A DNA stretch of 64,000 nt, taken from positions 62,001 to 126,000 of the forward strand of contig JAEYWK010000096.1 of NCBI GenBank assembly GCA_023431345.1, read 5' to 3'. Positions 8,262 to 16,855 of the stretch are shown in pieces. Below the pieces are notes generated by a model. That model searched no databases. It was not told the DNA's origin and was given only the letters and a program-made list of their open reading frames with translations. The stretch is from Pseudomonadota bacterium (GTDB lineage: Bacteria; Myxococcota_A; Polyangia; Polyangiales; Polyangiaceae). Each line of letters begins with the position of its first letter. The first letter of the stretch is position 1. Position numbers and translations under genes: made by a program.

Positions 8262-9836
8262 ATGACCCTACCCCCCCTGCGCAGGCACGTGACGACGCGC
8301 AGCTCGGCCCTCGGCCGCCGGCGCTTCGTCGCCGCCGCCCTGGTGGGGCTCTGGGGCTGCTCTGCGCAGACGGCGCACGACGGGCCGGCGAGCCAAGGTG
8401 GTCGAGCCGCCGGCGGCTCCGGCGCGTCGACGGGCGGACTCACCATCGGCGGCTCCGCGAGCATGACGCTCGACTACGCCCGCTGCAGCGACGGTAGCCT
8501 CACTTGCCGCAAGGTCGATTGCCCCGCCGATAGCGTGCCCTCGACCACGACCGTCAGCGGCTTCGTCTACGACCCGGCCGGCAAGGTGCCGCTCTACAAC
8601 GCCGTCGTCTACGTCGTGGAAGAGTCGGCGCTCGCGCCGCTGAGCCACGGGGCGCAGTGCGAGTCGTGCAGCGCGCACTTTCCGCAGACCGTCACGACGT
8701 TCGCGCTCACCGAGGCGGACGGGAGCTTCACTCTGACCGACGTGCCGGTGGGTCCCGACATTCCGCTCGTCGTCCAAATCGGCAAGTGGCGGCGCAAGGT
8801 GAAGATCGACTACGTCACGCCGTGCACGAACAACGCGCTGAGCGTCGACATGACGCGCCTCCCGCGCAACTCGTCAGAAGGCGACTTACCCAAGATCGCG
8901 GTCACGACCGGCAAGAGTGACGCGCTCGAGTGCCTGCTCCGCCGCATCGGCGTCGACGATTCCGAGTTCACGCCCGACACCGAAGACGGGCGCGTGAACT
9001 TGTTCTGGGGCTTCGGCGCCTCCAAGACCATGCAGGCTCCGAGCGGCAGCAAGCCCCTCACGCGCGCCGAGGAGCTGTGGGCCGACTCGAGCCGCATGCT
9101 CGAATACGACATGATCTTGATGAGCTGTGAGGGCGAGGACAACCTCTGGAACGCCCCCACCACCAACGAGTTCCCTCAGCTGGCAGCCAAGGGCGCCATC
9201 GAGCGACCGCCCGACATGCACCTCGAGGTGCGAAAATACGCGGATCGGGGCGGGCGCATCTTCGGTTCACACTGGCATCACCGCTGGATCAACTCGGACG
9301 CTTCGACGCCGGACCACCCTTACCCCGACGCGAGCTCTCCGCCGGTAGCCACGTTCTCCTCATCGGCTCAAGACGTCGGCTCCGTCAGCGTCTCCGTCGA
9401 CACGTCGTTCCCCAAGGGCAAGGCGTTCCACGAGTGGCTGACGAAGCAGAACGCCTTCGACGATCAGGGCTTGCTGCCGCTCGTCAAAGCCGAGCACAGC
9501 GTGGACTTCGTCAACGGCGATTTGGCTCGACGCTGGATCTACGGCACGGATCCGAAAGGCAAGCCCGACAGCAGCCGCATCCCGGACATGGTGCAGTACT
9601 TCTCGTTCACCACGCCCGTGGGCAACGCGACCGAGTGCGGCCGCATGGTCTTCAGCGACGTTCACGTCACGTTCGGCGGTGGCTCGCTGCAGAGCCTGCC
9701 GTTCCCCGAGCGCTGCGATGCGGAGGGTGAGCTGACGCCGCAAGAGAAGGCGCTCGCGTTCATGATCTTCGACCTGTCGTCGTGCATTCAGAAAGAGAAC
9801 GACGAGCCCTCGAGCCCAATTCCGGTCGTGAAGTAG
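8262..9836 (+). CDS. Secreted lipoprotein with carboxypeptidase-regulatory-like domain
   Basis: The N-terminus RRRFVAAALVGLWGC carries a Tat-like twin Arg and a lipobox Cys (about 33), then a Gly/Ser/Ala linker. Residues about 85-190 match a carboxypeptidase-regulatory-like (transthyretin-type) fold: VSGFVYDPAGKVPLYNAVVYV ... ADGSFTLTDVPVG, interrupted by a CESC motif. The remainder (200-524) is a larger domain with many Trp and His (HWHHRWINSD) and Cys near 303, 470 and 484 that I do not recognise; EYDMILMSCEGE and ECGRMVFSDVHV suggest a flavodoxin/ThuA-like core. The substrate is unknown. Confidence 0.65.
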   Translation: MTLPPLRRHVTTRSSALGRRRFVAAALVGLWGCSAQTAHDGPASQGGRAAGGSGASTGGLTIGGSASMTLDYARCSDGSLTCRKVDCPADSVPSTTTVSGFVYDPAGKVPLYNAVVYVVEESALAPLSHGAQCESCSAHFPQTVTTFALTEADGSFTLTDVPVGPDIPLVVQIGKWRRKVKIDYVTPCTNNALSVDMTRLPRNSSEGDLPKIAVTTGKSDALECLLRRIGVDDSEFTPDTEDGRVNLFWGFGASKTMQAPSGSKPLTRAEELWADSSRMLEYDMILMSCEGEDNLWNAPTTNEFPQLAAKGAIERPPDMHLEVRKYADRGGRIFGSHWHHRWINSDASTPDHPYPDASSPPVATFSSSAQDVGSVSVSVDTSFPKGKAFHEWLTKQNAFDDQGLLPLVKAEHSVDFVNGDLARRWIYGTDPKGKPDSSRIPDMVQYFSFTTPVGNATECGRMVFSDVHVTFGGGSLQSLPFPERCDAEGELTPQEKALAFMIFDLSSCIQKENDEPSSPIPVVK

Positions 9837-9872
9837 CTTGGCGAGAAGGAGGCCGCGTCCTAAGTTCGAGGC

Positions 9873-11117
9873 ATGCACGCTTCCGCTTGGGCAGGCCTCG
9901 CTTACGCTGGCGTGGCGGCGGCGCGCCTCGGCCTAGCCTGGCTGAACCTGCGCCATTTGCTGCGCGAAGGGCACCGCGTCCCACGCGGGCTCGAGCGCGA
10001 GGTGAACGCCGAGCGGCTGCACAAGGCTCGTGACTACACCGCCGAGCGAGCGCGCTTTGGCCTCGTGCACAGCCTCTTCTCTACGCTCGTTACAGGCTCC
10101 TTTCTGTTCGGCGGGGGCCTTGCCTGGTTCGACGGCTGGCTGGGCGGCTTCGGCTGGGGCTTCGTGCCGAGCGGCGTGGCCTTCGTGGCGCTGATGCTGC
10201 TGGTGAGCGCCATCTTGGAGATCCCGTTTCAGCTCTACGGCGATTTCCAGATCGAGCAGCGCCACGGCTTCAACCGGCAGACTCCGCGCTTGTGGTGGAG
10301 CGACTGGCTCAAGAGCACGCTGCTGTCGCTCGCGCTGAGCAGCGCGCTCACGGCGGGCGCGCTCTGGCTCGTGCAAGCGGCGCCGAACAGCTGGTGGATC
10401 TGGGTCACGGCGCTGATCAGCGGCGTGACCCTGCTCATGACCTTCGCGTCGCCGTACGTGATCGAGCCGCTGTTCTACAAGATGGAGCCGCTCGAGGTCG
10501 AAGGCTTGTCCGACGGCATCCGCAACCTGACCGAGAAGGCGGGCGTACACGTCGGGCGCGTGCTCAAGATGGACGCTTCGCGCCGCAGCTCGCACTCCAA
10601 CGCTTACTTCACCGGCCTCGGCCGCGTGAAGCGCGTCGTGCTGTTCGATACCCTGCTGGCGCAGATGAGCCACCAGCAAGTGTTGGCGGTGCTGGCGCAC
10701 GAGCTCGGCCACTGGAAGAAGCATCACGTGCTCGTGCGCATGCTGGTCATGCAAGTCGTGCTGATCGGCGCCGCCTACCTCGCTTTTCGGCTCGTGCCGA
10801 GCGAGCTCTTGCCGCCACTGATGGGCGCCTCGCAGGCGTCGTTCTTGGCGCGCGTGGTGCTCTTGATGGCGCTCGGCTCGCTGCTCAGCTTCCCGCTCAC
10901 GCCGCTCCTGTCGGCCTGGTCACGCCGCGACGAGCGCGAGGCCGATCGCTTCGCCGTGGACTTGCACGGCCACGCCCACGATCTCGCGGACGCGCTGGCC
11001 AAGCTCGGCACCGAGAACCTGTCGAACCTGCATCCCCACCCGCTCTACGCCGCCTTCTACTATTCGCACCCGCCGCTCGCCGAACGCATCGGCACGCTGC
11101 GCGCGCTCGCTTCCTAG
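9873..11117 (+). CDS. M48 family membrane metallopeptidase (Ste24/CAAX prenyl protease 1 type)
   Basis: This is a 414-residue multi-pass membrane protein of typical Ste24 length. The zinc site is clear: HELGH at 276-280 within a hydrophobic helix, and the third ligand Glu354 in the downstream E-x-x-A-D motif (SRRDEREADRFAVD). Upstream signatures include QLYGDFQIEQRHGFNRQ (peptidase M48 N-terminal domain) and MDASRRSSHSNAYFTG, both characteristic of the CAAX-processing branch. In bacteria such enzymes process or degrade membrane proteins in envelope quality control; prenylated substrates are not expected. It stands alone between the lipoprotein gene and a convergent gene. Confidence 0.92.
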   Translation: MHASAWAGLAYAGVAAARLGLAWLNLRHLLREGHRVPRGLEREVNAERLHKARDYTAERARFGLVHSLFSTLVTGSFLFGGGLAWFDGWLGGFGWGFVPSGVAFVALMLLVSAILEIPFQLYGDFQIEQRHGFNRQTPRLWWSDWLKSTLLSLALSSALTAGALWLVQAAPNSWWIWVTALISGVTLLMTFASPYVIEPLFYKMEPLEVEGLSDGIRNLTEKAGVHVGRVLKMDASRRSSHSNAYFTGLGRVKRVVLFDTLLAQMSHQQVLAVLAHELGHWKKHHVLVRMLVMQVVLIGAAYLAFRLVPSELLPPLMGASQASFLARVVLLMALGSLLSFPLTPLLSAWSRRDEREADRFAVDLHGHAHDLADALAKLGTENLSNLHPHPLYAAFYYSHPPLAERIGTLRALAS

Positions 11118-11157
11118 CCGAGTCGGCGGCGACGAAAGGCCCGAGCTCGATGAAGGC

Positions 11158-11931
11158 TCAACGCTCGCGCTGAAAAGGCAGCAGCCGGCCCGGCGCGACG
11201 AACGGCCGCGGCTCCTTCAAGCGCTTCCACAGGTAGGCGACGTACGCCGCGCGCAAGCGGTCGGGCGGCTCCGAGCCGCTCGACAAAAAGTCGTCGGGCA
11301 CCTCGGCGAGCGCCGCCTCCAGCGCTGCTCGAGTGAGGCGCGGAGCGAGCGCTGCGTCCGCCTCGCGGAGCTGAGCTTCCGTCACCGCCAGCAGGTGCGG
11401 CTCGACGAAGCTTCCCGGCTCGCGCGGCGTCTGTTCGTTCACGCCGGCCCAGTCGTAGTGAAAGCCGAGGGCCGCGCCGTGGTCGATGAGCTGGATTTGC
11501 CCGGCCCGGATCATCAGATTGGTGTTGCGCGGCGAGCGATCGGGGTTCTCTACCAGCGCGTCGAGCCAGACGATTTGCGCCGCGAGCTCGGGCGCGATGC
11601 GCGCGGCGTCAGCGGGGGTCACGTTGCGAAACCCTTCGAGGTAGGCCAGCCCCAAGTTCAGGCCCACGCTGCGGTCGAGCAAGTCGCGTAGCTCCTCGTG
11701 CGGATCGTCGCTCGGCAGCGCCGCGTCGATGTCGACGAGACAGCGCGCAGGCGTGAGCAACCCGAGCGCGTCCGCGAGCGCGCCGACCACCAGCTCGGCG
11801 ACGAGCGGCAGGCGCCCTTCGGCGGTGCCACGCAGCTTGACCACCACCCGGCGCGCTCCGGCATCGACCAGCACCGGCCAGCTGCTGCCGCGAAACGCCG
11901 ATAGCACCCGTCGCGCCCGATACCTCTGCAT
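11158..11931 (-). CDS. HipA-like kinase domain protein
   Basis: The ATG at 11931 begins one base after the methionine aminopeptidase stop codon, favouring it over an upstream ATG inside that gene. The 257-residue protein has a kinase-like core: a Lys in VVVKLRG (about 32) for ATP, then ENPDRSPRNTNLMI and IQLIDHGAALGF (about 127-155), which resemble the catalytic loop (N-x-D...N-x-N) and the metal-binding D-H/F-G segment of HipA/PI4K-like kinases. It lacks a HipB partner, so it is not a standard toxin-antitoxin pair. Coupling to map suggests a link with translation or protein maturation, but this is only contextual. Confidence 0.65.
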   Translation of the reverse strand: MQRYRARRVLSAFRGSSWPVLVDAGARRVVVKLRGTAEGRLPLVAELVVGALADALGLLTPARCLVDIDAALPSDDPHEELRDLLDRSVGLNLGLAYLEGFRNVTPADAARIAPELAAQIVWLDALVENPDRSPRNTNLMIRAGQIQLIDHGAALGFHYDWAGVNEQTPREPGSFVEPHLLAVTEAQLREADAALAPRLTRAALEAALAEVPDDFLSSGSEPPDRLRAAYVAYLWKRLKEPRPFVAPGRLLPFQRER

Positions 11932-11932
11932 G

Positions 11933-12673
11933 CTAGGCAGTGACGACGATCGGCTCACCGCGGGTGACGATCATGGTGTGCTCGAACTGGGCGCCGATGC
12001 TGCCGTCGGGGGTGCGCAGCGTCCAGCCGTCGTCGTCTTCGTAGATGCTGGTGGCGCCCGTCGTCAAGAACGGCTCGATCGTGATGACGAGGCCCTCGTG
12101 AAGCACGTCGTGGTTACGGCGATCGAAGGTGTTCGGCACGTTCGGTGGCTCGTGGATGTGACGGCCCACTCCGTGACCGCACAAGTCGCGCACGACGCGG
12201 AACCCGGCGCGCCGCGCGCGGCGCTCGACGGCCTTACCGATGTTGCGAATCGGCGCGCCCGCGCGCACCTCTTGCATCGCCTCTTTCAGCGCTTGGCGGG
12301 TGGTAAACAGCAGGTTGTTCGCCTTGTGCGAGATTTGGCCGACCGCGAAGCTTGCGCCGCTGTCGGCCCAATAGCCATCGAGCTCGGCCGAGACGTCGAT
12401 GTTGACGAGGTCGCCTTCACGCAGCACGCGACTCGAAGGGATGCCGTGCGCCAGCTCGTCATTGACGCTGATGCACGTCGTCCCAGGGAAGTCGTAGGCC
12501 AGCGCAGGCGCCGAACGCGCCCCGTGTCGCTGCAGCACCTCTCGCCCGATCGCGTCGAGCTCGCGCGTGCTGATGCCGGGCGCCACGTGCTTGGCCATCG
12601 TGTCGCGCGCCTCCGCCACCGCCGCGCCCGCTCGCTTCAAACCTTCTACGTCGTCCTGTCCGTCAATCGACAT
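11933..12673 (-). CDS. map: Type I methionine aminopeptidase
   Basis: The enzyme removes the N-terminal Met from new proteins. The 246-residue form starting at 12673 has normal length; a longer frame to 12787 only adds an Arg-rich leader. All five metal ligands of the pita-bread fold are visible: Asp in NIDVSAELDGYWADSG (two Asp), His in CGHGVGRHIHEPP, Glu in ITIEPF and Glu in QFEHTMIV. TISVNDELAHGIP-type sequence (TCISVNDELAHGIP) provides the substrate His. It is followed after one base by the HipA-like kinase gene and preceded by a membrane-protein gene 110 bases upstream. Confidence 0.93.
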   Translation of the reverse strand: MSIDGQDDVEGLKRAGAAVAEARDTMAKHVAPGISTRELDAIGREVLQRHGARSAPALAYDFPGTTCISVNDELAHGIPSSRVLREGDLVNIDVSAELDGYWADSGASFAVGQISHKANNLLFTTRQALKEAMQEVRAGAPIRNIGKAVERRARRAGFRVVRDLCGHGVGRHIHEPPNVPNTFDRRNHDVLHEGLVITIEPFLTTGATSIYEDDDGWTLRTPDGSIGAQFEHTMIVTRGEPIVVTA

Positions 12674-12783
12674 CGCCCTCGAGCGTAGGAGCGAAGCCGA
12701 GCGAGCGCCACCGGAAGCGCGACAACCGCCATTTCGCCGCTCTAGCTCGGGGGCACGCGAATGTCGGCGCGGGCGCGGGCGCG

Positions 12784-13368
12784 TCAACCCGACAGCGCCG
12801 AGCCTGCGAGCAGGCCGAGCGTCGCGCGCAGCGCCACCGACACGGTCAGCGCTAGCACGAGCTTCGCTGGCAGACTGAAGCCGCTCTGCGAGAGCCGCGG
12901 CAGCAGCCGCGCGGACAAGAAGAGGATGAGGCCTGCGTCCAGCACCGCCACGAGCGCGCCAGCCAAGACGTCAGTCGAGGTGAGCTCGAACGCGCCCCCC
13001 GTGCTGCGTCCGGACGCCGCGATGACGAGCGCGCCGATCGCCGTTGCGAGCAGCGCTGCGACCAGGAAGCCCGGCAGCGTGACCAGCAAGCCGCGCGTCA
13101 AGATCTTGCGCAAGTCTTGCTGTAGCCGCGGCGCCGAGAGCGGGTGCGCCCACAGCACGAGCGCGAGCAGCAGCGCCGAGCCACTGGCGGCGGCGCCCAG
13201 CGAGCGCACCGCGCTCTGCGCCAGCGGAAACACCGTCTGCGTGCCGGGGGCCACCAGCGCTTCGAGCAGCAGCTGCCCCGCCGTGAACGCGCCGAGCAGG
13301 GCAGCGAACCCCACCACCGCGATCGCGTACAGGCGACAGAAGCGGCAGGGGTCGTCGGTCCGCCTCAC
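12784..13368 (-). CDS. Small multi-pass membrane protein with N-terminal CxxC
   Basis: The GTG at 13368 overlaps the stop of the small gene upstream (GTGA), which sets the start. The 194-residue product begins with DDPCRFCRLYA, a CxxC close to the first membrane helix, and then has about four more hydrophobic segments (AIAVVGFAALLGAFTAGQLLL, AVRSLGAAASGSALLLALVLWA, GLLVTLPGFLVAALLATAIGALVIA, VLAGALVAVLDAGLILFLSARLL, LVLALTVSVALRATLGLLAG). I recognise no family. The Cys pair might bind metal or be redox-active. It is translationally coupled to the 63-residue protein. Confidence 0.6.
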   Translation of the reverse strand: MRRTDDPCRFCRLYAIAVVGFAALLGAFTAGQLLLEALVAPGTQTVFPLAQSAVRSLGAAASGSALLLALVLWAHPLSAPRLQQDLRKILTRGLLVTLPGFLVAALLATAIGALVIAASGRSTGGAFELTSTDVLAGALVAVLDAGLILFLSARLLPRLSQSGFSLPAKLVLALTVSVALRATLGLLAGSALSG

Positions 13369-13556
13369 GGCGCCGCCGCTTCTTCGCGCAGAATCGCCGT
13401 GCCGACGGCGTCTACCGGGTCGGCCGCGGCCACGCGCCACGCCGCGCCCACGCCGCGCTCGAAGTGGCAGGGCCACTCGCTCTCGCTCGAGAAGCGTCCG
13501 AGGAGCGCGGCGTCAGCGGCCAGTACGGGCAGTACGGGATCGAAGCGGAGCTGCAT
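13365..13556 (-). CDS. Small hypothetical protein coupled to membrane protein (63 aa)
   Basis: The ATG at 13556 gives a 63-residue protein (MQLRFDPVLPVLAADAALL...). It ends in a GTGA overlap with the membrane-protein gene, the main reason to believe it is translated. It contains one Cys (EWPCHFERG) and no membrane segment or signal peptide. A slightly longer start at 13580 is possible. The function is unknown; it may act with the coupled membrane protein. Confidence 0.45.
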   Translation of the reverse strand: MQLRFDPVLPVLAADAALLGRFSSESEWPCHFERGVGAAWRVAAADPVDAVGTAILREEAAAP

Positions 13557-13630
13557 CGCGGCGGGCGCGGAACCTAACACGCCGCGAGCGGCTAGCCAGC
13601 AGTAGCACTGGCGTGTAGGTTCGAGCTTCG

Positions 13631-14167
13631 ATGAAGATCCAGACCGCCACCATCGAGCGCCTGCGCGACGCGCTGCTCCAGAGCGGCCGTCGGCCCAGCG
13701 TCGTCTTGTCTTCCGCCTACGAAACGCTCACGCGCGAAGGCTTGCTCAGCCCCGAAGAAGCGAGCGCTCTCAACCGAGTGGATCCGCTAGCGGAGGCCAT
13801 GTACTTGATGATGTCGGTCGACGGTAAGGTCGCGGAAGCCGAGCGCGACGCCGTGCGCGGCGCGATCCGCGGCTTGACCGACAATTTGCTGCACACGGGC
13901 ACCATCAACGTGATGCTCGAGAACTACGAGCAGCGGCTGCAAGCTCAGGGCAAAGACGCGCGGCTGCAAGAGATCGCCTCCGAGATCGCGGAGGAGGTGG
14001 GTGAGGCGGAGGGCGCTTTCGCGCTGTCGGCCGCGATCGCCATGGCTGACGACGCCGTCACCGACGAGGAGAACGCCTTCATCAATCAGCTCGCGGAGTG
14101 GTTCGGGATCACCCCCGCGCGCGCCGGCGAGATCCTCGATCAGTTGGAAGAAGACAGAGAAGGCTGA
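13631..14167 (+). CDS. TerB-like (tellurite-resistance/DjlA N-terminal fold) protein
   Basis: This is a 178-residue all-helical soluble protein. It shows the two acidic repeats typical of TerB-like folds: YLMMSVDGKVAEAERDAVRGAIRG and AAIAMADDAVTDEENAFINQLAEWFGI, each with the hxxhDG/Dxhxxx-E pattern thought to bind metal ions. Members are cytoplasmic and mostly of unknown function despite the tellurite name. Its 3' end overlaps the convergent CapA-like gene by 28 bases. It is divergent from the small gene at 13556, sharing a 74-base promoter region. Confidence 0.75.
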   Translation: MKIQTATIERLRDALLQSGRRPSVVLSSAYETLTREGLLSPEEASALNRVDPLAEAMYLMMSVDGKVAEAERDAVRGAIRGLTDNLLHTGTINVMLENYEQRLQAQGKDARLQEIASEIAEEVGEAEGAFALSAAIAMADDAVTDEENAFINQLAEWFGITPARAGEILDQLEEDREG

Positions 14168-15438
14168 AGCGGCGCCGCGGCCGCCTTCACGAGCGACGCT
14201 CGCGGCTTGGCCGTCACGGCCAGGCACCCGAGCTCGTCGACGTGGGCCACGTCGGAGCCGCCGACGCTCGTCGATAGCCCCATCAAGTGCTGCCGAAAGC
14301 GCTCGAGCGACAGCGCGTCGCTCTCGGGCGACAGCGAACGAGGCCGATGTCCGTCGAGCGTGAACGGACACGCGCTCACCTCGATCGGCTTGCCTTTCTC
14401 GAGCGTGAGACGCGCAAAGAAGCCGTCCTTGGTCCACGGCCGGTCGTCGTGCCCCGCGAACACGAAGTTGCCCAAGCTGTAGAGCACCGGCCGCTGCTCG
14501 AACCAGCCGACCCCGTGAGGCACGTGAGGATGATGACCGAGCACCGCGTCGACGCCGAGCGCCATCACCGCGCGCACGAAGCGCCGCGTCGGCTCGACCG
14601 GCGCGTGCACGTACTCCGCGCCCCCGTGGTAGCTGATGAGCACGAAGTCGTGCTCGCGGCGCGCTCGCTCGATGCCGGCCGCGAGCCGCCTCGCGTCGGC
14701 CCAGGCCACGACCTTTCGACCTTCGTGCTCGGCGATTGGCCCTTGATTCCAGATGTGCGTGACGGAAAACAGCGCGATGCTCAGCCCCGAAGCGCGCAGC
14801 ACGCTCGCGCCGTACGCCTGGTCTGCGTCGCGGCCCGCGCCAGAGTAAGGCACGCCCGCGCGCTCCAAGTTCGCGAGCGTCTCGAAGAAGGCGCTCTTGC
14901 CGTAGTCCCAGGCGTGGTTATTGGCGAGCGAGACCAGCGAGACGCGCGCCCGCGAGAGCACCTCGGCGCCGCCGGGCGGGCCGGTGAAGATCAAGCGATT
15001 GCCAGGGTGCTGGGTGACGCCGTTCTGATCGCTGAGCTGCGACTCGAGATTGACGAACCGCAAGTCGGCCGACGACCACGCCGCGCTCAAACCGGCGAAC
15101 GGATCGTAGAGCGGGTCTTTGAGGATGGCCTGCCCGCACTCGCGACCAAAGTTCACGTCGCCGCCTGCGGCCAGCACGACGCGCGCGGCAGAAGGCGCCG
15201 CGCTCGAGACGCCCGCCGGCGCTGCCGCGGGCGCCGCGCTCGCAGCCGCCACCACCGTGCTCGCTCCGACCAGCGCGGAGGCCGGCTGCCCTGAGCGCGA
15301 CAGCGGCAGCGGAACCGGCGGCCGTCGCTGGGGCGACTCCACATCAGCGCGCTCTCGGCACGAAGGCAGCCAAGCGCCCAGCAAAACTCCGCAGATCGCC
15401 AGAGAAATAGCGCGCAACCAAGTCCTCCGCAGTGTCAT
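14140..15438 (-). CDS. CapA-family lipoprotein (poly-gamma-glutamate synthesis-like, metallophosphatase fold)
   Basis: The ATG at 15438 places a signal sequence (LRAISLAICGVLLGAWLPSC) with lipobox Cys about 27 at the N-terminus, followed by a Pro/Ala/Ser spacer. The CapA domain runs from about 85: VVLAAGGDVNFGR, FVNLESQLSD, SLANNHAWDYG, GAGRDADQA, ISYHGGAEYVHAP, VLGHHPHVPHGV and VLYSLGNFVFA. These are the standard metal-ligand and signature blocks in order (GD, NLE, NNH, GxN/R, H, GHHPH). It is presumably anchored in the envelope and acts on a capsule-like polymer or another phosphorylated substrate. No capB/capC genes are nearby. Confidence 0.88.
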   Translation of the reverse strand: MTLRRTWLRAISLAICGVLLGAWLPSCRERADVESPQRRPPVPLPLSRSGQPASALVGASTVVAAASAAPAAAPAGVSSAAPSAARVVLAAGGDVNFGRECGQAILKDPLYDPFAGLSAAWSSADLRFVNLESQLSDQNGVTQHPGNRLIFTGPPGGAEVLSRARVSLVSLANNHAWDYGKSAFFETLANLERAGVPYSGAGRDADQAYGASVLRASGLSIALFSVTHIWNQGPIAEHEGRKVVAWADARRLAAGIERARREHDFVLISYHGGAEYVHAPVEPTRRFVRAVMALGVDAVLGHHPHVPHGVGWFEQRPVLYSLGNFVFAGHDDRPWTKDGFFARLTLEKGKPIEVSACPFTLDGHRPRSLSPESDALSLERFRQHLMGLSTSVGGSDVAHVDELGCLAVTAKPRASLVKAAAAPLQPSLSSSN

Positions 15439-15535
15439 CTTCGCCCCGTCCGCTCTGCCCGAGCAAGCGGCGCGACGCCGGCGCGCGAAGGAAAATCTCA
15501 TTGCCGGGAGCGCGGGCTCGTTTTAGGCAAGCGTT

Positions 15536-16855
15536 GTGAAAATTGCGGTCGTTGGGTCCGGCTACGTAGGTCTGGTTGCGGGCGCTTGCTTCGCCGATTC
15601 CGGTACGCACGTCACCTGTGTCGACGTCGACGAGAAGAAGCTCGACAAGCTGCGCGCCGGCGAGGTGCCGTTCTTCGAGCCCGGCCTCTCGAATTTGGTG
15701 AAGCGCAACTGGCCGCACCGCCTCGACTTCAGCTCGAACCTGGCCGACTCCATCCGCGGTCGCGAGGTCGTGTTCGTCGCCGTCGGTACGCCGCCCGCGG
15801 AAGACGGCTCCGCCGATCTGTCTCACGTGCTGAAGGTCGCGGAGCAGGTCGCCAAGGCCGCTGAGCACGACCTAGCTCTGGTGCTGAAGAGCACGGTGCC
15901 GGTCGGCACGAACGAGCGCGTGCGCAAGCACATCGAGCCATTCGCCAAGCACCGCATCAGCGTGGTCAGCAACCCCGAGTTCTTGAAAGAGGGTGACGCG
16001 CTGTCCGACTTCCTGAAGCCCGACCGCATCGTGGTCGGCGCCGATGACGAGAAGGCGTTCGAGCTGCTCTCGCGCCTGTACGCGCCCTTCAACCGTCAGC
16101 GTAACCGCCTGCTGCGCATGAGCCCGAAGAGCGCCGAGATCGTGAAATACGCCTCGAACGCCCTGCTCGCGACGAAGATCTCGTTCATGAACGAAATCGC
16201 GGAGCTGTGCGACGCGGCTGGCGGCGACGTCGAGCAGGTGCGCCTGGCGGTGGGCGCCGATGAGCGCATCGGCATGCAGTTCCTCTACCCCGGCCTCGGC
16301 TTCGGCGGCAGCTGCTTCCCGAAAGATCTGCGCGCCCTCGTCAGCACTGGCAAAGACTACGGCGTGGCCATGGAAGTTTCGGAGGCCGCCGTCCGCGCCA
16401 ACTACGGCCCGGGCGAGCTGCTGCTCAAGCACATGGAGAAAGACCTCGACGGTCTGTCCGGCAAGGTGATCGCGGTGTGGGGCCTGGCGTTCAAGCCGCG
16501 CACCGACGACGTGCGCGAAGCCCCCGCCTTGAAGCTGATCTCCGAGCTGCTCAAGCGCGGCGCCAAGGTGCAGGCCGCGGATCCGGAGGCGCTCGAGACC
16601 GCGCGCGAGTCGCTGCAGCGCACGGGTGAGCTCAACGGCGTCGAGCTATTCCGCAACGAGTACGACGCGGCCAAGGGCGCCGACGCGCTCGTGATCGCGA
16701 CGGAGTGGAACGAGTACCGATCGCCCGATCTGCCTCGCGTGAAGCAGCTGATGCGCGGTCGACACCTCTTCGACGGCCGCAACGTGGTCGTGCCGGCCGC
16801 CGTGGTCGACGCCGGCATGCGCTACCGCGGAATCGGTCGCCCCGCTCAGGGTTGA
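15536..16855 (+). CDS. UDP-glucose/GDP-mannose dehydrogenase family protein
   Basis: The protein oxidises a nucleotide sugar twice to the uronic acid. The GTG-started 439-residue frame opens with the NAD-binding motif GSGYVGLVAG. NPEFLKEGDA and the catalytic GFGGSCFPKDL (Cys260) follow, then the C-terminal UDP-binding segment VWGLAFKPRTDDVREAPA. These features and the length fit UDP-glucose 6-dehydrogenase (ugd/tuaD group) best. The next gene overlaps it by one base (TGATG) and encodes a flippase-like membrane protein, so both may serve surface polysaccharide or glycolipid synthesis. Confidence 0.92.
   Translation: MKIAVVGSGYVGLVAGACFADSGTHVTCVDVDEKKLDKLRAGEVPFFEPGLSNLVKRNWPHRLDFSSNLADSIRGREVVFVAVGTPPAEDGSADLSHVLKVAEQVAKAAEHDLALVLKSTVPVGTNERVRKHIEPFAKHRISVVSNPEFLKEGDALSDFLKPDRIVVGADDEKAFELLSRLYAPFNRQRNRLLRMSPKSAEIVKYASNALLATKISFMNEIAELCDAAGGDVEQVRLAVGADERIGMQFLYPGLGFGGSCFPKDLRALVSTGKDYGVAMEVSEAAVRANYGPGELLLKHMEKDLDGLSGKVIAVWGLAFKPRTDDVREAPALKLISELLKRGAKVQAADPEALETARESLQRTGELNGVELFRNEYDAAKGADALVIATEWNEYRSPDLPRVKQLMRGRHLFDGRNVVVPAAVVDAGMRYRGIGRPAQG

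Noticed and set aside
11158..11931. HipBA toxin-antitoxin pair
   Set aside because: Only a HipA-like kinase is present. The coupled upstream gene is methionine aminopeptidase, not a helix-turn-helix antitoxin.
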